A DNA stretch of 64,000 nt from Pyrobaculum oguniense TE7. GTDB taxonomy: Archaea; Thermoproteota; Thermoprotei; Thermoproteales; Thermoproteaceae. Each line of letters opens with the position of its first letter. Position 1 is the first letter of the stretch. Positions 44,518-51,794 of this stretch are shown here, piece by piece. The notes below the pieces were generated by a model that saw only the letters and a program-made list of their open reading frames with translations, searched no databases and was not told the origin of the DNA. The translations under genes and the position numbers were made by a program. Location: NCBI GenBank assembly GCA_000247545.1, contig CP003316.1, positions 591,233 through 655,232 of the forward strand, in the 5' to 3' direction.

Positions 44518-45750
44518 GTGATTCTGCTTGCAAGACTCTTCGAGGGGCCCAATAACGGGATGGCATACGCCGTGGCGCCTGTTGAGGATAAGTACAGAAT
44601 AGTGCCCACAAGAGACCCTCTTCGGGACGCCGCTGAGCTAGCCAGTAAGGGGGAGAAGGTGCTGGTGTTGTACAGCCTCTCAACGCCTCTCTTTATAGAG
44701 TACTGGAAGGAGGTGGCCTCCGTCGCCTCGCGGTATCCCACAGTCGTAGGAGGGCCCCACGCCGTCGGAGACCCCGTCACTCTTCTCAAGCTTGGAGTGA
44801 AATATGTAGTTGTAGGCGACGGGGAGGTTGCGCTACCAGCCATAATTCAGAGAGAAGAGGAAGGAGGCGGGACACCGCCAAATACCATGGTGGTAGAAAA
44901 CGGGAAGATAAGGGCAGGCCGGAGGGTTTACGTAGAACTGATGTACAAGACCTACAGCGAGAGTCTGGGCATCTATCCTCCAATAGAGATTACGAGGTCG
45001 TGTGCCTACCGCTGTGCGTTTTGCCAGACGTGGGGCCACGGCCCAGTTAGGCACAGGCCACTACACAACATTGCGGAAATTGTAAAGGTGTATGTGAAGA
45101 GGGGGATAAGCGAGATTAGGTTCGTAGCGCCTGTGGGCTTCCTCTACGGCTCAACCGACGGCAAGACGCCTAATATAGACGCGTTGACTTCTTTACTTAG
45201 AACAGTGAGGGAGCTGGGAGGCGCCCCCTATCTCGGGAGCTTCCCATCGGAGACGAGACCTGAGACTGTCACCCCCGACGTGCTCAAGGCGGTTAGGCCG
45301 TACGTTGCAAACAGACGCATATCTATTGGGTTGCAGACAGCCTCCGAAAAATTACTAAAGGCCGTGAAAAGGGGCCACGACGTCGCGGTGGTGGAGGAGG
45401 CTGTGAAGAATGCGCGCGTATTTGGCTTCAAGCCAGTAGTCGACGTCATCGCGGGGCTACCCGGCGAGGATGAAGACGATGTGGAGGCCACCGTGAGGGA
45501 AATGGAGAAACTGGTCAAGATGGGCGCTTACATACGTATGCACTTCTACATCCCCCTCCCGGGCACCCCCTTGTGGGGACGTCGGCCGCAACCACCTCAC
45601 AGATTGTATTTCGACTTCGTGAAGAAATACAAAAGAAGAGTGGAGGGATACTTCGAAGAGCAGATAAAGCTCTCGCAGAAAATCTACCAAACCTACGAAG
45701 AAATCGCCTCCTACCTCTCCCTGACGACGTCCAGCTCCACCGCGAGTTGA
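44518..45750 (+). CDS. B12-binding-type radical SAM protein
   Basis: 410 aa. The N-terminal part (1-110) has the layout of a B12-binding domain (YPTVVGGPHAVGDPVTLLKL, then VVVGDGEVALP), without an obvious DxHxxG. The radical SAM core carries C162, C166 and C169 in SCAYRCAFCQTW, followed by ISIGLQTASEKLL and VDVIAGLPGEDEDD. Archaeal members of this type have unassigned methylase or sulfur-transfer roles. A TTTTTAATAAC promoter (44489-44499) supports GTG 44518. Confidence 0.82.
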   Translation: MILLARLFEGPNNGMAYAVAPVEDKYRIVPTRDPLRDAAELASKGEKVLVLYSLSTPLFIEYWKEVASVASRYPTVVGGPHAVGDPVTLLKLGVKYVVVGDGEVALPAIIQREEEGGGTPPNTMVVENGKIRAGRRVYVELMYKTYSESLGIYPPIEITRSCAYRCAFCQTWGHGPVRHRPLHNIAEIVKVYVKRGISEIRFVAPVGFLYGSTDGKTPNIDALTSLLRTVRELGGAPYLGSFPSETRPETVTPDVLKAVRPYVANRRISIGLQTASEKLLKAVKRGHDVAVVEEAVKNARVFGFKPVVDVIAGLPGEDEDDVEATVREMEKLVKMGAYIRMHFYIPLPGTPLWGRRPQPPHRLYFDFVKKYKRRVEGYFEEQIKLSQKIYQTYEEIASYLSLTTSSSTAS

Positions 45751-46016
45751 AGATACCACATAGCTATGCGTCTTGCTAAAAGCCACACAGCAACGCCAGC
45801 TGGGGCGCCTACAACTTCCTCAGCCACGTCTGGGCGGATCTTATCCCTAACAGCATCGGCCAAGCGCTCCACAACAACCTCGGCGGGAACTCCGGACATC
45901 GCCTCAATTTCTCTGAAAACGTAAGCAGTGGGGAATATGCTATCCGCCAACTGGCTGAGACCCAGCTCCTCAAGCCTTCTGATATATGCAACTACTAAGT
46001 CGTCCACTACACTCAT
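45711..46016 (-). CDS. Small helical hypothetical protein
   Basis: 101 aa, acidic and helical, no membrane segment. Its ATG at 46016 shares a base with the TGA of the upstream gene, so the two are translated together. The 3' end overlaps the radical SAM gene on the other strand by 40 bases. No family recognised. Confidence 0.6.
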   Translation of the reverse strand: MSVVDDLVVAYIRRLEELGLSQLADSIFPTAYVFREIEAMSGVPAEVVVERLADAVRDKIRPDVAEEVVGAPAGVAVWLLARRIAMWYLQLAVELDVVRER

Positions 46017-46339
46017 CAATACTGGGAATATTGATAACTCTCGTGGTACTGCCTCCACGCAGACTCTCTCTGATTCTCCCGCAATTCCTTCAGCCCAATT
46101 TCCAACAGCTTCGCGCCGATGAGGCCAATGGCGAGGAGGATAATCCCCCTCACGGCGTTTACGCCCAGCACGTAGGGGTCGGGCACGCCGGTTATATTAG
46201 CGGAACCCACCAACGGCAACGAGGCCCGGAGGGTTGTCTTAGGCACCTCGGCCGTGTACAACAAAAAGGCGTTTACCACGGCAAAGGCCAATAAAGCCGC
46301 CCCAGCCCCCAGGAGCACCCAAGGAACTATGAACTTCAT
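46016..46339 (-). CDS. Small two-helix membrane protein
   Basis: 107 aa with two membrane helices (about 4-27 and 60-82), a short outside loop with an NIT sequon between them, and a charged, Gln/Tyr-rich cytoplasmic tail. An AATTTTTATC promoter (46357-46366) supports ATG 46339. It forms a pair with the gene at 45711. Function unknown. Confidence 0.62.
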   Translation of the reverse strand: MKFIVPWVLLGAGAALLAFAVVNAFLLYTAEVPKTTLRASLPLVGSANITGVPDPYVLGVNAVRGIILLAIGLIGAKLLEIGLKELRENQRESAWRQYHESYQYSQY

Positions 46340-46361
46340 GGGCCTCTTCTATCAGGAATTT

Positions 46362-47360
46362 TTATCTGTTGCACAGATCCCAGAACCACGGTACATCCAC
46401 GGCGTCGAGGCGCCACCTCTGCCTCACGAAGCTCTCCTCCGGCGTTGTGTAGACGCCGCGCTTGTATGCGTAATAACCAGTTAGGGCTATCATAGCCCCG
46501 TTATCGCCGGCATATTCGTCAGGCACTACCTTAACCTCGGCCCCGTGGTAGGCCCCTACTTGGCTGAGAATTTCCCTTAGCCTCCTACTCCTCGCCACGC
46601 CTCCTGCCACCACCAACTCGCTCTTCCTGGTAAACGCAAGCGCCCGCTCGGTGACCTCTGCCAACATGTAGTAGGCTACCTCCACCAGCGATTTGCAGAT
46701 CACAGAAAGAGGAACTCCCTCTTTGAGCAACTTCAACGCGTAGGTGGTCAGCCCGGCATATGACATATCCTGTCCCACAATGGGCATTGGGAACTCCACA
46801 AGCCTATCTGCAGATTCTCCACACCTCTCCACGGCGGGCACGCCGGGGAAGCCCAGTCCCGCCTCTCTGGCAAACATGTCAATGGCGTTGCCGATGGCCA
46901 CATCAAGAGTCTCGCCAAAAACTCTGTACCGCCTGTCGGAGTAGCCGGCAATTACGGTATGCCCCCCAGATATCAGCACCACGAGAGGATCGCACGACTT
47001 AGTCGCGTATCTTGCAATTTCGATGTGGGCAATTCCGTGGTGCACTGGCACAATAGGCACGCCGAGCTTTATGGCAATAGCCCTTGCCAACACCGCGCCC
47101 ACCCTCAACGCTGGGCCCAGCCCAGGCCCAGCCGCATAGGCAACGACGTCGACGTCGGAGAGACTTACGCCGTGCCTATCAAGCAAGTGGCTGAGAAGTT
47201 GCGGCGCCATCTGGGAGTGGTGGTCCGCCGCCTCCCGGGGGTGAATCCCCAACCCAGACGGAGGCACGTACGTTTTCCCAACTTGTCCTAAGACATCTCC
47301 ATCTCTGACTAATCCCAAGCTGATGGTATGCGCCGTGGACTCAATCCCGAGGACGAGCAC
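46362..47360 (-). CDS. kae1: tRNA threonylcarbamoyladenosine biosynthesis protein Kae1
   Basis: 332 aa ASKHA-fold enzyme, the catalytic KEOPS subunit that makes t6A37 in tRNA. It begins VLGIESTAHTISLGLV; the metal-binding histidines are in VHHGIAHIE (H108, H112); the nucleotide segment SGGHTVIAGY and the C-terminal DNGAMIALTG are present. Bud32 is not fused here. GTG 47360 overlaps the TAG of rps27ae by one base; the rps24e-rps27ae-kae1 order is common in archaea. Confidence 0.94.
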   Translation of the reverse strand: MLVLGIESTAHTISLGLVRDGDVLGQVGKTYVPPSGLGIHPREAADHHSQMAPQLLSHLLDRHGVSLSDVDVVAYAAGPGLGPALRVGAVLARAIAIKLGVPIVPVHHGIAHIEIARYATKSCDPLVVLISGGHTVIAGYSDRRYRVFGETLDVAIGNAIDMFAREAGLGFPGVPAVERCGESADRLVEFPMPIVGQDMSYAGLTTYALKLLKEGVPLSVICKSLVEVAYYMLAEVTERALAFTRKSELVVAGGVARSRRLREILSQVGAYHGAEVKVVPDEYAGDNGAMIALTGYYAYKRGVYTTPEESFVRQRWRLDAVDVPWFWDLCNR

Positions 47361-47557
47361 TATCTAAGAAACTGGGTGTACCCGCACTTGCCGCAGTGCC
47401 ACCTAGGCACAGGCTCTTTGTGATACGCCATCACAGATCCGCACTTGGGACAAAACTTATTCTTAAAGCGAAACACGCCTTTCTGGAGGTCAAGCTCGTA
47501 CCAAGTTGCGGCGCGGGGCAACTTCTTTTCCTTTTCGGCCGGCGCCTTCTTAGACAT
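47360..47557 (-). CDS. rps27ae: 30S ribosomal protein S27ae
   Basis: 65 aa with a zinc ribbon (CPKCGS and CGKCG) after a basic start; the [18 protein letters not shown] region is typical of the family. It lies two bases after rps24e and overlaps kae1 by one base. Confidence 0.94.
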   Translation of the reverse strand: MSKKAPAEKEKKLPRAATWYELDLQKGVFRFKNKFCPKCGSVMAYHKEPVPRWHCGKCGYTQFLR

Positions 47558-47559
47558 GG

Positions 47560-47925
47560 CTACCTCTTCCTCTTTCTCTTCTTCTCTCTACGTTCACTCC
47601 TCTTCTTCCTCACCTCCTCGAGCAGCTTCTTACCCTCTTCGCCGAGATTTCTCGCATGTATGTAGAGCGGCTCTATAATCCTTGCCATTTTGCCATCGCT
47701 GTAGACGTGAACCTCCGCCACGGACTTCCCAATGCCGTACTCGGTCTTGATCTTCCTAATAAAAACACTTGAAACATCTACCCCGAGTTGTTTTGCCACC
47801 CATTCTCTCACATCTTTTCGGGTGGGGGTAGGCGCCTTTTGGTGTGAAATCTCTACCAAAACCTCACGTCTGGCCAATAATTTATTTTCCCTGATCGCCG
47901 AAATATTAAACGACTCAGCCGACAC
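47560..47925 (-). CDS. rps24e: 30S ribosomal protein S24e
   Basis: 121 aa from GTG 47925, with [39 protein letters not shown] and a very basic C-terminal helix, as in S24e. The frame is open for 66 more codons upstream, but that part has no family counterpart, and a TTTTTTAAC promoter (47944-47952) precedes GTG 47925. First gene of the rps24e-rps27ae-kae1 operon. Confidence 0.9.
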   Translation of the reverse strand: MSAESFNISAIRENKLLARREVLVEISHQKAPTPTRKDVREWVAKQLGVDVSSVFIRKIKTEYGIGKSVAEVHVYSDGKMARIIEPLYIHARNLGEEGKKLLEEVRKKRSERREKKRKRKR

Positions 47926-48222
47926 GGCCCGGACAAAGAGATAGTTAAAAAATTTTACGCCATGACGCCTATACGTCAGCCGCGCGTAGCGGGAGGCGAG
48001 GCGCGATGAAGTGCCGTAGTTGTGGGCGGCGAAGAGGTTTTCCGAGTTCATCTCTCCCCCCTCTTCTTCCTCTCTGGTCGCTACTACGTAGTCTTGTGTG
48101 TAAACAAAACGCCAATATGACACATCTCTAAGCTTGAACTTCTATTTAAAACCACCACAATGCCGAAGACTCTTAGCGTAGGCACAAGCTTGAACAACAA
48201 ACCCCTCTCTAGTTAATCAGAT
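47926..48222 (-). other. Intergenic region upstream of rps24e
   Basis: Holds the rps24e promoter. On the minus strand the rps24e frame stays open to 48123 and would encode a basic, Tyr/Arg-rich peptide; no family match and no own promoter were seen. It could be a remnant or a small unrecognised gene. Nothing else found. Confidence 0.3.
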
Positions 48223-49281
48223 TAATTGTAGAGATCAAGCAGACACAAGGAGTAACTGCCGGCCCCCGCCCCGGGCAGGGCGGGGCGGCCCTACGGCAAC
48301 GGTCTGAGGCCGGTGACGCCCCGGCCGAGGGCTGGCGACCCTCAGGACGCGGCCCGACCCGCGCGGCCGATGAGCCGCGGGCCCTGTGCCCCCCGGGTTA
48401 TTACGGGCTGTAGGACGCCGCCCTTTCAAATGGCGTCCATGGTTATGAACGTGGCCATGACGAATAGCACTTTGCCCCACTCCACCCTTGCCAAGACCTC
48501 CCTGGGAGAGGATGCAAGGAAGTATAACAAAGAGGCGGCGACGAAGGGGATTAGGCCTATGTTGTGGACATGGAGCTGGCCAGAGAGGGCGGCTAAGTCG
48601 TTGACTATGTGCGCGGCCACTGAGGCTGTGAGCATAGTCGCCGAGAAGGCGGCGCCTCGTCTAGTAATGTATTCAGAGGGGTGCGTTGCATATCAAGTCG
48701 TTTTTTATGCCGAAGATTTTGAATAGGAGGAGTGGTGTTAGGACTAGGTTTATAAGCGTGGGCGCTGCGAGGCAAGTGAGGAAAGTTGTGAGGGGGCCTT
48801 CATGCCTGACTCCACGGCTATTAGCATATTCTGCGGGTTGCCAATGGGAGTCGTCACAGAGCCTATCGTCTAGGAGTATGCCAATGGGGGGAACATGTGC
48901 CGCGGCTCTACACCTGCGGCCCTTGCGATGGCCGCCGCTATGGGAGGCCCCATTAAGGCCACGGTGTCGTTGACAGCCAGAGCTGACAAGACGCGGAATA
49001 GGAGGGAGGAGACGACATATATAGACCTTCTAGTCTTAAACAGAGCGACAAGCCATGGGCGATGGCGTTTAGCAAGCCGCTGGACTCGGCCAGGTCCACT
49101 ATGGAAGACATCCCTACAACCTTGGCCACATCGTCTACTGTTATGGGGCCAAAGAAAACTGCGAAAAGGAGGCTAAAGACATCAGCGACTACGTGGGCAA
49201 CTGAGGGTAAAGCGGCCTGGCGGCCGTGCCGCCCGCGACAATAATCATAAGCGCCGCCGCTAGGACCGAATCTAGGCTCAA
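48223..49281 (-). pseudogene. Decayed paralogue of the ion transporter at 62161
   Basis: Read on the minus strand from TTG 49281, the region matches the intact transporter piece by piece: ARPLYPQLPT, then ALAVNDTVALMGPP, GNPQNMLIAVESGM, HNIGLIPFVAASLLYF and SPREVLARVEWGKV. It is broken by many lesions: Trp codons changed to TAG (49189-49191) and TGA (48426-48428), several frameshifts, and deletion of the last ~100 codons. Element A (48257-48397) is inserted where the intact gene reads PLIS...PSYS, with a short transporter remnant (SYS...LLDL) continuing beyond it. A promoter-like TTAAATTT (49300-49307) is still present. Confidence 0.88.
48257..48397 (-). mobile_element. GC-rich hairpin element A (IS605-end-like)
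   Basis: About 140 bases of extreme GC content able to fold into consecutive hairpins: CCCGCCC/GGGCGGG, GAGGG/CCCTC with a seven-base loop, and CCCGC..GGC/GCC..GCGGG. It is related over its length to element B (51109-51282), keeping stems while sequences differ. It sits inside a pseudogene, so it arrived by insertion; no target duplication is seen. Strand is given as the likely sense strand by analogy with IS200/IS605 right ends, where a strong hairpin closes the element. No transposase is encoded. Confidence 0.55.
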
Positions 49282-49355
49282 GGGGGGCTATAAAGAGGCG
49301 TTAAATTTCCAACGCGCCGATGTGAAATTTTTAATGCCTTGGCCTAGTGGGAGGC

Positions 49356-49853
49356 ATGTGTCTAGAGGGGTTCTCCAGGGTGGCGAGGGGGGAGGGCACG
49401 TTGGAGGGGCGGGAGATCTTAGAGGCTATTAAAAGGACTGCGGAAAGGCAGGTGCCGAGATGTGCCGTGTTGGCGTGTTCAGATTCTAGAGTCTCGCCGG
49501 AGTTGCTCACTTTGTCAAACATTGGAGAGATGTTTGTAGTGAGGGTGGCTGGCAACGTGGTAACTGACGTGGTTTACGACTCTTTGCAATTTGCCGTTTC
49601 TGCCCTCGGCGTGAGGAAGATATACGTAATTGGTCATAAGAAATGCGGCGCTGTTATGTTAGCAGTCCAGGGCGGGTCCCCGCCGTCCTTAGCTTCGCAG
49701 TTGCAAGAGGCTGTTAAAAGGGCGCGTGGAGATCCCCGTGGGGCGGAGATTGAGAATATACGAATATCATGTGAAAAGCTGAGGCCCTTGGGCGTAGAGG
49801 TAGAGGGGTGGTATTACGACATAGATGAAGTGAGGTTGGAAAGAGTGTGTTAG
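49356..49853 (+). CDS. Beta-class carbonic anhydrase
   Basis: 165 aa, the size of archaeal Cab-type enzymes. Zinc ligands C41, H94 and C97 (ACSDSRVSP; YVIGHKKCGAV) and the D43-R45 dyad are intact, so activity (CO2 hydration) is expected. It is the only gene in the decayed block with no visible lesion. ATG 49356 is favoured over GTG 49347 by an AAATTTTTAA promoter (49325-49334). It lies on the strand of the tdk and rps30e pseudogenes, occupying the position of the permease/trmO genes in the intact block. Confidence 0.9.
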   Translation: MCLEGFSRVARGEGTLEGREILEAIKRTAERQVPRCAVLACSDSRVSPELLTLSNIGEMFVVRVAGNVVTDVVYDSLQFAVSALGVRKIYVIGHKKCGAVMLAVQGGSPPSLASQLQEAVKRARGDPRGAEIENIRISCEKLRPLGVEVEGWYYDIDEVRLERVC

Positions 49854-49886
49854 GGCATCACATATCAGTGATGTGTTTTATACCTC

Positions 49887-50052
49887 ATGCCGTCACACGA
49901 GTCGCTGACTGAGGCTGGCAAGGTTAGGAACTAGACTCCTAAGATACCTGCCAAGCCAAGGAAAAACGCGGCGCCGAGGAGGAAAAATCTAGAAATATAA
50001 CAGGAAAAAGATATTGTACGCCTCTACACAGACGGCGTCGGTAGAGGCATAG
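49887..50052 (+). pseudogene. Decayed rps30e copy
   Basis: Begins MPSHESLTEAGKVRN, then an in-frame TAG at codon 16 (49932-49934) where the intact gene has Gln, then [12 protein letters not shown] later stop and a frameshift follow; the shifted frame ends in GTAGAGGCATAG, as in the intact rps30e at 61511. Clearly a second, dead copy of the ribosomal protein S30e gene. Confidence 0.9.
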
Positions 50053-50098
50053 CTCTTTCTCTATCCGCCGGATTTTTAACTCGAATAGTTGGTTTTGC

Positions 50099-50644
50099 GT
50101 GCTCATTGTGGGGCCCATGTTAGCCGGGGAGACAACCGAGCTTATTAGGAGGGTGTAGAGGCAGGTCATAGCTGGGAGCAGGGCTATAGTCTTCAAGCCT
50201 TCTATTGATGTGAGATATGGCAAAGAGGTGGTGGCTACTCACAACGGGCTGAGGTTTGGCGCATATGTCGTGCTGCCGGATGAGAGGGGGTGGGCTACGT
50301 GGAGAAGCTCTGCGCTGAGTACGATGTAGTTGCTGTGGACGAGGTGTAGCTCTCCCCGCCATGCTGGCGGAGGTATTGCACTGGGTGGCTAACAGCCAAT
50401 TAGTCATTGCGGCTGGGCTCAATCTCGACTTTGGGGCGAGACGTTTGAAACTACTGCGAGGCTGATGGCCCACGCAGACAGAGAGGTGTCGCTTACAGCA
50501 ACGTGTAAAATCTGCGGCAGGCCGGCTACGAGGACGCAGAGGCTTGTGGAGGGGAGGCCGGCGCCTAGGGACAGCTTGTGGACTTTAGTATGCGGATCGG
50601 AGGCTTACGATGCTCTCAGTAGGAGGCACCGCGTAGCGCCCTAG
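50099..50644 (+). pseudogene. Decayed thymidine kinase copy
   Basis: Matches the intact tdk at 59791 along its length: GPMLAGETTELIRRV at the start, FKPSIDVRYGK, CKICGRPATRTQRLV and a final SRRHR-like end. The Walker A lysine is changed to Glu (GPMLAGET), codon 20 is a TAG (50156-50158), and frameshifts follow in the middle. It is convergent with the regulator at 50672, as the intact pair is. Confidence 0.92.
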
Positions 50645-50671
50645 ACCTCGCCGCGGCCGTATCTACTTACT

Positions 50672-51112
50672 TCACCACTTTTTTAACGCCCTCCTCAGCC
50701 TCCTTACAGTTGCGGAGGGGGGTATGCCGAGGATTGAAGCCACTTCTTTTACAGCCACTTCCATACTGTCGTCGAAGAGGCCCAGTTCATACGCCAGTTC
50801 TAAAAGCCTCTGTTGCTCGTCGGTGAGCGTGGGCTCTTTTATAAACTTCCCCCTGCCCAGCATCCTGGGATGGAGCCCAAGGACGTAGAGCCCTCGTGGT
50901 ATTCTGACCCGCTGATAGGGAGTGGCTTGAAATTTCTGCCTTGTCTTTTCATATCCGCCCCCGGCTACCACTGCGCCGTATCTAGCCGTGACCTCACGCG
51001 CCTCGTATTTCACAGTAGTCAAGTCGCCCATGACGGCCCAGCCCATGTTTACGCCCACTATCTCATCAACGTTAAGTACCAAACAAAGTTGAGACGTGAA
51101 GTCCTCATACAA
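50672..51112 (-). CDS. HTH regulator-like protein, paralogue of 59297, possibly defective
   Basis: About 146 aa. The C-terminal part (LTDEQQRLLELAYELGLFD, then SILGIPPSATVRRLRRALKK) is a bacterioopsin-activator-type HTH, colinear with the gene at 59297 and clearly diverged from it. The N-terminus is uncertain: TTG 51112 opens the frame, but ATG 51108 in another frame gives a better match to the first residues of the paralogue and then hits a stop, so a frameshift is likely. Reading further upstream runs into element B and is not a real N-terminus. Confidence 0.55.
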   Translation of the reverse strand: MYEDFTSQLCLVLNVDEIVGVNMGWAVMGDLTTVKYEAREVTARYGAVVAGGGYEKTRQKFQATPYQRVRIPRGLYVLGLHPRMLGRGKFIKEPTLTDEQQRLLELAYELGLFDDSMEVAVKEVASILGIPPSATVRRLRRALKKW

Positions 51113-51282
51113 CCCCCGCCCCGCCTCGGGCCAGGCGGGGTGGCCCATACACGCGGGCCTAAGGCCGGGGAAATCCGCCGTCGGCGGGAGTACCCGGCCG
51201 AGGGGGCTTCCAAGCCTCTGGGCGCGGCCCCGCTCCGGGAGCCGAGAGGCGACCCGGAGCCCCATGACCCCGGGACGCCCGG
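51109..51282 (-). mobile_element. GC-rich hairpin element B (IS605-end-like)
   Basis: About 165-175 bases, same orientation as element A and alignable to it: shared CCCCCGCCCCG, AGGCGGGGTGGCCC, CTAAGGCCGG, CCCGGCCGAGGG and GCGGCCC blocks, with an extra CCGCCGTCGGCGG hairpin. Stems include CCCCGCCT/AGGCGGGG and GCTCCGGG/CCCGGAGC, both near perfect. It abuts the start of the regulator gene at 51108-51112 and so has displaced or replaced that gene's promoter. It ends close to the stop of the PsiE-like gene. Confidence 0.55.
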
Positions 51283-51299
51283 AGAGTAGAAAGGGGGTG

Positions 51300-51737
51300 C
51301 TACCTCCGGCGCCTCTCCCCAGCAATCGCTCTCCTCTGCAAGTAGTCTATATAACCGACTACTAAGGTCGCAAGAACCAGCGCTATCGCCTTCTCTATCT
51401 TGAAGTCCGCATTCACCGGGGCGACGTATATGAACAGCTCTCTGGCAAGAGCCACAAGAGCCACGTCGATGATCTTGTACACGACGATTCTCCTCTGTTC
51501 TACATAAGTAATAAAGGTGTCTATTAACTCGACGAACACCACCACTAGGAACACGTCGGAGAGAGCGTCGTAAATAGCCCTCGATAATTCACTGAAATTA
51601 TACAAAGAAGCGGTAAAGAGGTAGTAGAGGCGGTAGAAGACAAGGTACATCGAAACGCCCAAGAGGACTAAGGTGATGAAAATAACGGTGAGGTAGATCA
51701 AATACTCACCTTGGCGAAGAGCCTTATCTAGAGGCAT
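51300..51737 (-). CDS. PsiE-like membrane protein
   Basis: 145 aa with four membrane helices and a conserved-looking charged region DVFLVVVFVELIDTFITYVE, as in the PsiE (phosphate-starvation-inducible E) family, whose biochemical role is unknown. ATG 51737 has an AT-rich promoter (51755-51768). It is divergent from the radical SAM gene at 51795. Confidence 0.78.
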   Translation of the reverse strand: MPLDKALRQGEYLIYLTVIFITLVLLGVSMYLVFYRLYYLFTASLYNFSELSRAIYDALSDVFLVVVFVELIDTFITYVEQRRIVVYKIIDVALVALARELFIYVAPVNADFKIEKAIALVLATLVVGYIDYLQRRAIAGERRRR

Positions 51738-51794
51738 GGCGTCGTGTAACTACCCATTAAAATACCATTAATAGTACAAACCACCTCTAAAGCT

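Noticed and set aside
44453-44683. N-terminal extension of the minus-strand zinc-ribbon gene.
   Set aside because: It overlaps the radical SAM gene on the other strand and ignores the TATA box that fits ATG 44452.
48257-51282. Elements A and B as the minimal (type T) RNase P RNA of Pyrobaculum.
   Set aside because: Two diverged copies exist, one inside a pseudogene, and the conserved RNase P core sequences were not found in both; only element B has a vague GGGGAAATCCGCC resemblance.
50672-51325. Regulator gene extended upstream through element B to an ATG or TTG near 51325.
   Set aside because: The first ~70 codons would come from the GC-rich hairpin element, which lacks stops only because of its composition; the intact paralogue at 59297 has no such N-terminus.
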